This document shows positions 14,525 to 21,206 of a stretch of 39,812 nt of DNA, in pieces. Origin of the DNA: Roseomonas sp. Lineage in GTDB: Bacteria; Pseudomonadota; Alphaproteobacteria; Acetobacterales; Acetobacteraceae. The notes under the pieces were generated by a model. That model saw only the letters and a program-made list of their open reading frames with translations. It did no database searches and was not told the DNA's origin. The stretch spans positions 1-39,812 of the forward strand of contig JADCGF010000042.1 of the NCBI GenBank assembly GCA_020249145.1, read 5' to 3'. Both the position numbers and the translations under genes were made by a program. Within the stretch, counting starts at the first letter, position 1, and every line of letters starts with the position of its first letter.

Positions 14525-15233
14525 TTTGGGTCTCCAGGGCGTTGATCCAAAGCGGCAGACGCTGCGCTGCCTCATGGGCTTCGTTCCGCAGGTCAGTGAG
14601 AAGAGCACGTGGGGTGCGATTGGCGAGCGAGCCGAAATCGATGTTCAGCGTTGCGATGGTTTGAATGGCTGCCGTCCAGTCAGCCCAATCCGCGCCAATC
14701 GGCGCGACCTTGGCTTGGGCGCTGGTTGCGTCTGATCGCTTGCGACGCGGTGGGGGAGATCCAAGCGTTGCCTGGACCGCATCCCGCACGGCGCCACGCA
14801 GACCGGGCATTGTGGGGGGCTCGCCTTCGGCACGGGAGCGCGTAAAGTAGGCTTCCATCGCGGCTTGCCCTGCGGCCTGAGCCTGCTCCTCGCGGCCACC
14901 AGTAAGTTCCTCATAGCGCTGCGCGGTGCTAGTCGAAATGCCGGCATGAGCCAGGGCCTCGGCTTTCGACTTCCCACCGGGGGGAAGTCGGACTGTGACG
15001 CCATCGGCTTGGCGGATGGTCTGTGCCTGATCTAGATCGCGGCTCAGCACGCCGATGCGGACGCAAGCCCGCAGATGGATCTCGCGCACCCAGACCTCGA
15101 GGTCGCGGTCATCACGCTGGCGCGCATAGGCAGCAAGTGCCGCGGCCTTGTCCCGAATCTCGGAGGCCTCATCGATGCGCGCGCATTCGGCCAGCGCGGT
15201 GCGGGCCTGATCATAGCGGGCCAGCGCACTCAT
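14505..15233 (-). CDS. ParB-like / phage regulatory protein, putative
   Basis: The protein has 242 residues. The N-terminus is helical (EIRDKAAALAAYARQRDD), a feature shared with phage and plasmid proteins that carry a ParB-type helix-turn-helix. The middle shows KSKAEALAHAGISTSTAQRYEEL, a credible helix-turn-helix. The C-terminus is a long helical region with an Ala-rich linker. It may bind operator DNA in the element or affect its partitioning. Its start overlaps the excisionase-like gene stop (ATGA). Confidence 0.5.
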   Translation of the reverse strand: MSALARYDQARTALAECARIDEASEIRDKAAALAAYARQRDDRDLEVWVREIHLRACVRIGVLSRDLDQAQTIRQADGVTVRLPPGGKSKAEALAHAGISTSTAQRYEELTGGREEQAQAAGQAAMEAYFTRSRAEGEPPTMPGLRGAVRDAVQATLGSPPPRRKRSDATSAQAKVAPIGADWADWTAAIQTIATLNIDFGSLANRTPRALLTDLRNEAHEAAQRLPLWINALETQNDNEIA

Positions 15234-15520
15234 TTGTCGATCACCCCAACCCGGGTATCGGTGCGAGATTGCTGCGACGTGTTGGCTGTGTCGCGGGTCT
15301 GCGCAGCCTCGAAGGCCTCAATATCCTCGAGGCGATAGGCGACGCGGCCGCCAAGTTTAAGGAAGGCAGGCCCCAGACCGAGCCAGCGCCAGCGTTCCAA
15401 GGTGCGAGCGCTGAGGCACCAGCGACGGGCCAGAGCCTTTTGTGTCAAATGCCGGACGCTGTCCTGGACAAGCGTACCGGAACCCTCGCCCTGAGTAACA
15501 GATGTGAAGATGGACGACAT
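15230..15520 (-). CDS. Excisionase-like HTH_17 (AlpA/MerR-type) protein
   Basis: The protein has 96 residues. The core is LTQKALARRWCLSARTLERW (helix-turn-helix) followed by GPAFLKLGGRVAYRLEDIEAFEAA, the wing and last helix of the AlpA/Xis-like HTH_17 family. Such proteins bend DNA in excision or act as early activators. It is the first gene of the leftward operon, with GGGCGGGG before its ATG. It probably pairs functionally with the serine recombinase at 19410-20735. Confidence 0.8.
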   Translation of the reverse strand: MSSIFTSVTQGEGSGTLVQDSVRHLTQKALARRWCLSARTLERWRWLGLGPAFLKLGGRVAYRLEDIEAFEAAQTRDTANTSQQSRTDTRVGVIDK

Positions 15521-15615
15521 TTGCCCCGCCCTGGGGCAACGCCGACACCATGCCGTCGCTACTAAGCCCCTGATTTCGAGGCTATTTTTGCGCTATCGCT
15601 CGGCTGAAGATATGT
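15521..15615 (-). promoter_or_regulatory. Probable promoter region of the leftward early operon
   Basis: This 95-nt gap between the QueC-like gene stop and the excisionase-like start is the only noncoding stretch ahead of a run of at least 17 overlapping genes, so it should hold or adjoin the main promoter. I could not assign -35 and -10 boxes with confidence. Three AGTTGTGACA repeats lie just upstream inside the QueC-like gene. Confidence 0.4.
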
Positions 15616-17613
15616 TCAGCGCTTCGAAAGTTGTGACATTTTCGGCAGCGAAACCCTTGGAGTCTTTTGGGGTGCCAAGTGAGTTGTGACATTTGAGCGC
15701 CGAGTTGTGACAAGCGGAGGGTCGACTGCCACTTTGAGTAGTTCAGGCGCATGAAAAAGGGCGGGATTAAGCCGGTAGCCCGACCACTCCTTCGTCTCGA
15801 TGACATCGTCATCGCTGATCGTCGCATTCAGAAGCGAGTGAAACTCCTCCGATAGCTTGATGCGAATGCGCCGTACGCGTTGACGTAGGGAGCCCTCATC
15901 TATCTTCAGAACAGCAGCGAGCGTTGTAGCGGCGGTGAAGCGAAACCCAGCCGCGCCAGTGTCAGAGGTGCGCCCATCTCGGTGCGCTCCGAAGAGCGCG
16001 GAAATTAACACCGCTGATTTGCCCCTGAGGCTGGGTCCGCCCTCGAAAACGACACGTTTCCCGTCCGTAGAAACGGCAAAGCGTATTGGACGCTGCAATA
16101 GTGAATAGTAAGCCGCGGCTGCCTGAGACGCTACAGGTGGCGCGACTTCTGTGGCGTCGATGAATGTGATCGGTTGGACAGGTCTCTCAAGAAGCATAGA
16201 AAGCATAGAAGTATCAGGAAGATTTTTCCGCGCTTCGGCCAAATCGAGTAATCCAAGTTCCCGCTTCAGCACGTTCACCACTGCTACTCCATGCCTCACA
16301 TGAAGATGGTGCAAGCGACCAGCGGCCTCATTCGGCGGAACATCGAGATAGCGGATCGCACGGAATATCTGTCCGTAGGCTGATCGAAACCCCGCTTCAC
16401 TCATTCCTGCATAACGATGTGCCGCCAGCAGATACGCCTCCATCAATGAAGCATCAGTTCCGTATTCACGGGCGCCACGAATAAGGTCAACGGCGTAGTT
16501 TGTCGAACGCTCGCTCGCCCCACAATCTGCTGCAAGGATCCCAAAGCGGCGGTCAACGCATTGTGAACAAACGCCGCAATGCTTATTTTTACGATTAGCC
16601 TTTCGGACTTCTGCACAACTGAAGGTCTGTTCGATCAGATGCTGGCAGCCAAAGTCTGCAATCTTTCGGACTACATCGGCCTTTGAAAGCCAAAAGTAAG
16701 GATTCACGATTTTTATTTCATGTTCAGCAATCTGGGAAAACATCAAACCAAAATCGTGAAGGACGCGGGGATGTGTAGTTCTTGTCGCGCGTGTACCCAG
16801 GACGTGCGGCGCCAATGGTAAATTCATGCTCACCACGCCGTTCTCGTAAAAAGTAATCTGACGTTTACCGAACATGCGGGCGACGATGAAACCGATAGAG
16901 GCGAATAAAAATGACCGAGTTCGCTGCGTAAATTCGACTGCCTTGTCACCACCTTTGGTGACCGTCACGCTCAGGCGAAACAGCCTTGTAGGATCGACAC
17001 GCTTGCGCAGCCCATCCAGCAGTGCAGCTTGGCGGCCGGCGACAAAGGGGGAAGATCTATGGGATAGAAGGACCAGACGTTCATTCTGACCAATAAGTGC
17101 TTCCGCGGCGCCAGCAAAAGAATCAAGACCACCCGAAAAAAGAACAACGCGGTCTGGGACAAAGGTTGGTGGCGGTCCTGCGCCGCTCAGGTCCAGGTAT
17201 TCTTGCGGCTGCGATACTCGGCGCGTAGCCTTAAACGTGAAGGCAAATCTATCGTCTGATAGAAAGGCCAGCGTTGACTCGAGTTGGTTGAGCACCTCCC
17301 GATTGCTCCAGAAGGCGAAGTCGCGGACGGCAACAGTGAAGCGAAAATCACGCTGCCAGTCGCCGCCTAGACGAGCCATAAGCTTTGTATCGCGGCGCGT
17401 GAGCTGATCCGCGCAGTAGACGTAGCAGGCGATGTCTAAGAGATCGGCTAAGCGATCAGGGATTTTCCCGAGCATCTTGCGTGTGATCTCTTCGGCGCGG
17501 AGCTGTACCCGCGCAGGATCACTCTTCGCGGCCGCGACGTCAAGCAAGATGGTGTTATCGTCGATGGAGGATGGGCGCTCGACATCGCCACAGAAGATAC
17601 GTATTTCATCCAT
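15616..17613 (-). CDS. QueC-like PP-loop enzyme fused to winged helix, defence candidate
   Basis: The protein has 665 residues from the ATG at 17613 (AGG about 10 nt upstream; GTG 17622 is an alternative). Residues 1-155 are a helical domain of the sort seen in QatC-like proteins. Residues 160-165 (SGGLDS) are the PP-loop that adenylates carboxylates in QueC. Cys333, Cys346, Cys349 and Cys352 (CGVCSQC) fit the QueC zinc site. Residues about 509-617 look like an OmpR-type winged helix, ending SGYRLNP. The last 30 residues are encoded by a repeat region and may be a readthrough tail. QueC itself makes preQ0 and is about 230 residues, so this is a diverged relative. It overlaps the partner gene by 8 nt. 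No other queuosine genes are nearby, which argues against housekeeping. Confidence 0.75.
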   Translation of the reverse strand: MDEIRIFCGDVERPSSIDDNTILLDVAAAKSDPARVQLRAEEITRKMLGKIPDRLADLLDIACYVYCADQLTRRDTKLMARLGGDWQRDFRFTVAVRDFAFWSNREVLNQLESTLAFLSDDRFAFTFKATRRVSQPQEYLDLSGAGPPPTFVPDRVVLFSGGLDSFAGAAEALIGQNERLVLLSHRSSPFVAGRQAALLDGLRKRVDPTRLFRLSVTVTKGGDKAVEFTQRTRSFLFASIGFIVARMFGKRQITFYENGVVSMNLPLAPHVLGTRATRTTHPRVLHDFGLMFSQIAEHEIKIVNPYFWLSKADVVRKIADFGCQHLIEQTFSCAEVRKANRKNKHCGVCSQCVDRRFGILAADCGASERSTNYAVDLIRGAREYGTDASLMEAYLLAAHRYAGMSEAGFRSAYGQIFRAIRYLDVPPNEAAGRLHHLHVRHGVAVVNVLKRELGLLDLAEARKNLPDTSMLSMLLERPVQPITFIDATEVAPPVASQAAAAYYSLLQRPIRFAVSTDGKRVVFEGGPSLRGKSAVLISALFGAHRDGRTSDTGAAGFRFTAATTLAAVLKIDEGSLRQRVRRIRIKLSEEFHSLLNATISDDDVIETKEWSGYRLNPALFHAPELLKVAVDPPLVTTRRSNVTTHLAPQKTPRVSLPKMSQLSKR
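15629..15712. repeat. Three AGTTGTGACA direct repeats
   Basis: AGTTGTGACA occurs at 15629-15638, 15682-15691 and 15703-15712 on the plus strand; the first two continue with TT. They encode part of the C-terminal tail of the QueC-like protein (VTT and SNVTT). They also lie 100-190 nt upstream of the excisionase-like start. They may be operator sites of the early promoter or the multiple terminal repeats of a lost transposon, as in IS21-like elements. Confidence 0.55.
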
Positions 17614-18391
17614 GCGCGTCACGCCTAATCAGCAGTTCACGGCGCAGTTTGTCGAATGCGACATGCGCAAATCTCCCCGCATTCGCTGGGTTGATGCCCG
17701 TCTCGTATTTCGTCTTGGAGAACCAATCTGCTGCGAATTTCTCCATTATGAGGGAGGCTTCGCGACAATGCGTATCGAGCGCCTGTTCGAACCGATGATG
17801 GTCGGCAATGCTTGGAAAGCGCTTGTTTAAGCCGACGTGATATGGAAGCTCGCGGCTAAGGAAGTAATCCAGAGATCTCCGCGTGAGGCGGCCGAAGAAA
17901 TCCCGAGCCAACACTCCAAACTGCTTTTCTGTGGCGAGACCACGCAGAGCCGCATGAGCTTCGTCCGCCTTGTAAGTGACACCGAAGAGGCTCTCGCCGG
18001 CACGTCCAGCGATGGCGCTCAAGCTCTCCGATGCAGCAAGCGTCGCCATCTCTCCGAAATCATCGATGCCGCCGTTTTGGCGTGTCGCGTAGTCGACAGC
18101 TTCAATCATGGCCGCGCAGATATCGGCTAAATCGGCACCATTATTGACCTGAAGACCAAGCTGGCGAAGCGCTGCGCCGAAATCATCGGAGCGTGCAGCG
18201 AGCGGAATCTGGGTAAGAAGCCAGAATGCATGGCGAAGCGCAGGATTGTTGGCGCCCAACCGCAAACTAGCCTCAGCCGCCGATGCTGCTGCGGTCGCGA
18301 CCTCGCCCGCATCTGCGCCGCCGGAAATGAGCTCAACGACAGCCTTCCATTTCCGTGTCGCAGGTAGTGTACCGAGCCGCTGGTGTCCCAT
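17606..18391 (-). CDS. Helical partner of QueC-like enzyme, N-terminal Met-Gly
   Basis: The protein has 261 residues, almost entirely helical (GEVATAAASAAEASLRLGAN, then SDDFGAALRQLGLQVN and later helices), with no enzymatic motif that I recognise and no membrane segment. It begins MGHQRLGTLPATRKW, so removal of Met would expose Gly2. QueC-like defence enzymes of qatABCD and type IV CBASS act with a partner whose N-terminus is reported to enter the QueC-type active site, and this start fits that pattern. The ATG has only a weak ribosome binding site. The gene is first in a two-gene operon and overlaps the QueC-like gene. It is not obviously similar in length and sequence to QatB. Confidence 0.7.
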   Translation of the reverse strand: MGHQRLGTLPATRKWKAVVELISGGADAGEVATAAASAAEASLRLGANNPALRHAFWLLTQIPLAARSDDFGAALRQLGLQVNNGADLADICAAMIEAVDYATRQNGGIDDFGEMATLAASESLSAIAGRAGESLFGVTYKADEAHAALRGLATEKQFGVLARDFFGRLTRRSLDYFLSRELPYHVGLNKRFPSIADHHRFEQALDTHCREASLIMEKFAADWFSKTKYETGINPANAGRFAHVAFDKLRRELLIRRDAHG

Positions 18392-18718
18392 CCATCAGGC
18401 TCAGGGAGAGAGAGTCGCCCAGGGACGGCCGTGCCCCTCGCCGAAACCGCAGCATTTTCTCTCCAATTTTTGGCCCCTTTTTTCCGAATCGTCGCTGCTG
18501 ATGACCGTACCCGAACATAGCTAGGCGATTACCGGGGCGCAATCAAAAGTAGAACAGCGTAGTTGGTAGGTACCGTATCGGCGTCTGAAGATAGATCGCT
18601 ACAAACCCCGACGCGAAACGCAAACTTTCGCTCGACCGCTTTTTTTACCGAGGCATTTCTCTAAGAAACTGTTTTCGCTGTTCTTTTCGGTTGGGCGACA
18701 CGATCTTGCATCCCAGCC
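18392..18718. other. Divergent intergenic region between QueC-like module and recombinase cassette
   Basis: The 327-nt region lies between the outward-facing starts at 18391 (minus) and 18719 (plus). It contains oligo-T runs (around 18476-18483 and 18641-18648) and is more AT-rich than the flanks. It should carry promoters for both sides. I found no gene, tRNA or clear hairpin in it. A 69-codon minus-strand frame at 18333-18542 overlaps the partner gene and is rejected. Confidence 0.45.
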
Positions 18719-18919
18719 ATGCCACCGAATTCCCCCAATCCCCACCTCCCGCCGCACCTCCGCGAGGTCTGCGATATCCTCGCCCGCGGGTTACTGCGGC
18801 TGCGCAGCCGCGCGGCGGCGCGGGAAGCGCCAGCCCCAGTCGATACCGGAGACATTCGCCTACACTTCCAGCCCCCCCAGCGCCGTTATGCGAACCCCAA
18901 GAGAAAGGGAACCGCATGA
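18719..18919 (+). CDS. Small protein of recombinase cassette
   Basis: This encodes 66 residues. The N-terminal Pro-rich stretch is followed by a helix (LREVCDILARGLLRLRSRAA) with a basic face. Its stop overlaps the start of the DUF2924 gene (ATGA), so the three cassette genes are translated as a unit. I associate this kind of small gene with DUF2924-recombinase cassettes in alphaproteobacteria. Its function is unknown and the ribosome binding site is weak. Confidence 0.55.
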   Translation: MPPNSPNPHLPPHLREVCDILARGLLRLRSRAAAREAPAPVDTGDIRLHFQPPQRRYANPKRKGTA

Positions 18920-19413
18920 AACGAACCGCACCAGCCGAGCCAAGCCCACCGCCGCTCATCATCCCCGCCATCCCAAAGCAGGACGTGCCAGCCCGGCTTG
19001 CCGCGCTGCCAGGCGCCAATATCCGCGATCTGAAGCAGCAATGGCGGAGCCTCTTTGGTACCGAACCGCCGACCTACAACCGGCGCTTTCTGGAAAGCCG
19101 CCTGGCCTATCGCATTCAGGAACTTGCCTATGGCGGCTTGAATCCCGAAACCATCGCGCGCCTGGAAGCGCTGGGCGAGCAGATTGATGGCGGCAACATC
19201 ACGCTCCGCCGCATCCGGCAGGATCAGCGACCGATCGCCGGCACAAGGCTGTTGCGCGAATATCAGGGCGTCGAGCATGTCGTGACCGTCACGCGCGATG
19301 GTTACGAATATCAGGGCCGCCCCTTTCAATCGCTCTCCGCCATCGCACGCGCCATCACAGGCACGCGCTGGAATGGCTGGATGTTCTTTGGCTTGCGAAA
19401 GGCCAGCGCATGA
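18916..19413 (+). CDS. DUF2924 protein
   Basis: The protein has 165 residues from the ATG at 18916, with AAGGGA upstream. The long open frame to 18691 is upstream noise overlapping the small cassette gene. Features include LESRLAYRIQELAYGGL, then a middle strand region (GTRLLREYQGVEHVVTVT) and the C-terminal SLSAIARAITGTRWNGWMFF, all typical of DUF2924. This family nearly always accompanies a serine recombinase, and its ending resembles a DNA-binding fold. It may modulate recombinase specificity. It overlaps the recombinase by 4 nt. Confidence 0.8.
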   Translation: MKRTAPAEPSPPPLIIPAIPKQDVPARLAALPGANIRDLKQQWRSLFGTEPPTYNRRFLESRLAYRIQELAYGGLNPETIARLEALGEQIDGGNITLRRIRQDQRPIAGTRLLREYQGVEHVVTVTRDGYEYQGRPFQSLSAIARAITGTRWNGWMFFGLRKASA

Positions 19414-20735
19414 CCCGCCGCGATCCTGCATCCCCGACGCTCACGCGCAAGCGCCGCTGTGCGGTCTATACGCGCAAATCCACGGATGAGGGCTTGGAGA
19501 AGGAATTCAACTCCCTCGATGCACAGCGTGAATCCTGCGAGGCATATATCGCCAGCCAACGTTCCGAAGGCTGGGTGCTGGTGCATGACCGCTATGATGA
19601 TGGCGGCGTTTCCGGCGGCACGCTGGAACGCCCGGCGCTGAAACGGCTGCTGGCCGATATCGAAGCCGGGCTCGTCGATGTGGTGGTGGTGTATAAGATC
19701 GACCGTCTGTCACGCTCACTGATGGATTTCGCGAAGCTAGTGCAGATTTTCGACCAGAATGAGGTGACCTTCGTCTCCGTCACGCAATCCTTCAATACCA
19801 CCACGAGCATGGGCCGGCTGACGCTGAACATCCTGCTCAGCTTCGCGCAGTTCGAACGCGAGGTGATCGGCGAACGTGTGCGCGACAAGATCGCTGCATC
19901 CCGCGCGCGGGGCATGTGGATGGGTGGGCCGGTGCCGCTCGGCTACCGCGTCGAAAACCGCAAGCTGCTGGTTGACGAAGCCGCCGCCACCACCGTGCGT
20001 CGCGTGTTTGAGGGCTTTGCCGACTCCGGCTCAGCCACGCGGCTGCTACCTGTATTGCGCGCCGAGGGCTGCCTCACGAAAAACGGACGGCCATTCGACA
20101 AAGGCGCGGTCTACAAGCTGCTCGTCAATCGCGTGTATCTTGGCGAGGCCGTGCACAAGGGAAAATCCTATCCCGGCGAGCACGCGGCCATCATTCCCCT
20201 GGCGCTCTGGAACAAGGTGCATGAGATCATGGCGAGCAACCCGCATATGCGGGCTGGGCAGGCGCGCAATCGGTCCCCTGCCCTGCTGCGCGGGTTGATC
20301 TTTGGCGCCGATGGCCGGGCGCTGTCGCCCACGCATACGCGCAAGCAGGGGCGCTTGTATCGCTACTATGTCAGCCAATCGGTCCTGAAGGGCGGCGCGG
20401 ATGATGCGCCCTATCGCAGGCTGCCCGCGGGCGAGATCGAGGCGCTGGTGCTGGACCAAGTGCGTGCCCTGCTGCGCCAGCCCGAGGTGGTGGTGGGCAC
20501 CTGGCGCGCGGCGCAGGCCGAAGCGCCGGACCTTGCTGAGGACGCAGTGCGCGATGCCCTGGCGCGGTTTGACCCCGTCTGGTCCGAGCTATTTCCCGCC
20601 GAGCAGGAACGGCTGATCCGGCTCCTGGTCCAGCGCGTGGTGGTGGGCGAGGCCGGGGCACAAATCAGCCTGAACCTTGAAGGCCTCGCGAGCCTCGCGC
20701 GGGACCTTTCGCAACCGAAGGAGATTGCAGCATGA
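19410..20735 (+). CDS. Large serine recombinase (site-specific)
   Basis: The protein has 441 residues. The resolvase domain has the catalytic Ser in YTRKSTDEGLEKEFNSLDAQ, then VVYKIDRLSRSL and the R-rich FEREVIGERVRDKI. Recombinase domain residues follow (YRVENRKLLVDE to GRPFDKGAVYKLLVNRVYLG). At about residue 290 the position of the zinc beta-ribbon is present (LLRGLIFGADGRALSPTHT) but its cysteines are absent. It catalyses integration or excision through a phosphoserine link. Attachment sites are not visible. It is shorter than many members. The neighbouring DUF2924 and ParB-HTH-like genes form one cassette with it. Confidence 0.9.
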   Translation: MTRRDPASPTLTRKRRCAVYTRKSTDEGLEKEFNSLDAQRESCEAYIASQRSEGWVLVHDRYDDGGVSGGTLERPALKRLLADIEAGLVDVVVVYKIDRLSRSLMDFAKLVQIFDQNEVTFVSVTQSFNTTTSMGRLTLNILLSFAQFEREVIGERVRDKIAASRARGMWMGGPVPLGYRVENRKLLVDEAAATTVRRVFEGFADSGSATRLLPVLRAEGCLTKNGRPFDKGAVYKLLVNRVYLGEAVHKGKSYPGEHAAIIPLALWNKVHEIMASNPHMRAGQARNRSPALLRGLIFGADGRALSPTHTRKQGRLYRYYVSQSVLKGGADDAPYRRLPAGEIEALVLDQVRALLRQPEVVVGTWRAAQAEAPDLAEDAVRDALARFDPVWSELFPAEQERLIRLLVQRVVVGEAGAQISLNLEGLASLARDLSQPKEIAA

Positions 20736-21121
20736 AGGGCGTGACGAGCGTGACGGTTTCGGTGCCGCTCACCATCCGCCGGCGTGGCGGGCGGAAGCAA
20801 ATCATCGGGCCGGATGGGGCGGTGGCCCGGCAGGGCGACGGCGGGGCCGGGGTTGTCCCGGTGCATGGCGACCCGGCACTGATAAAAGCGCTGGCGCGGG
20901 GCTTTCGGTGGCGGCGGATGCTGGAGGAGGGGCGGTATGGCTCGATCAGCGAGATGGCGAAGGCCGAAGGGGTCGAGCGCGGGTATGTCGGCACGCTGCT
21001 GCGGCTGACGCTGCTGGCGCCCGAAATGGTCGAGGCGATACTGGCGGGGCGGCAGCCGGAGGGGGTGACGCTGCTGCGGCTGCTGGAGGGGGTGCCGGTG
21101 GGGTGGGGGGGATCAGCATGA
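20732..21121 (+). CDS. ParB-type HTH protein of recombinase cassette
   Basis: The protein has 129 residues. Residues 65-120 (GSISEMAKAEGVERGYVGTL, then LLAPEMVEAILAGRQPEGVTL) look like a ParB-type helix-turn-helix. The N-terminal Val/Arg/Gly-rich part may be a flexible arm. It overlaps the recombinase stop (ATGA) and is probably a recombination directionality or accessory factor. A diverged second copy of its C-terminal part exists at 25470-25670. Confidence 0.65.
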   Translation: MKGVTSVTVSVPLTIRRRGGRKQIIGPDGAVARQGDGGAGVVPVHGDPALIKALARGFRWRRMLEEGRYGSISEMAKAEGVERGYVGTLLRLTLLAPEMVEAILAGRQPEGVTLLRLLEGVPVGWGGSA

Positions 21122-21206
21122 TACACTCGATCGCCCTTCATGGCGTGTGCGGACGCTTCTGCCTCCCCCTCTACGGGGAAGGAAGGTTCAGTCGACTTTC
21201 GCATCG

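Larger units (their letters stand above)
1..21121. mobile_element. Phage-like integrative element, early region plus recombinase cassette
   Basis: This span combines excisionase-like, primase, helicase, Sak4-like recombinase, orphan methyltransferase and sigma-like genes in one leftward operon with a rightward serine-recombinase cassette. That combination is typical of temperate phage early regions. No structural, terminase or lysis genes are visible, so the element either continues left of the window or is an integrative element that reuses phage replication genes. The left boundary is not seen. The right boundary is uncertain: the recombinase cassette ends at 21121, but further cargo runs to tRNA-Glu at 29526. 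Confidence 0.7.

Noticed and set aside
15616..17613. Housekeeping QueC for queuosine synthesis
   Set aside because: Far too long, carries a winged helix and helical N-domain, sits in mobile DNA, and has no queD, queE or queF neighbours.
18691..18915. Upstream extension of the DUF2924 gene
   Set aside because: Overlaps the coupled small gene in another frame, Pro-rich, and a good start with AAGGGA exists at 18916.
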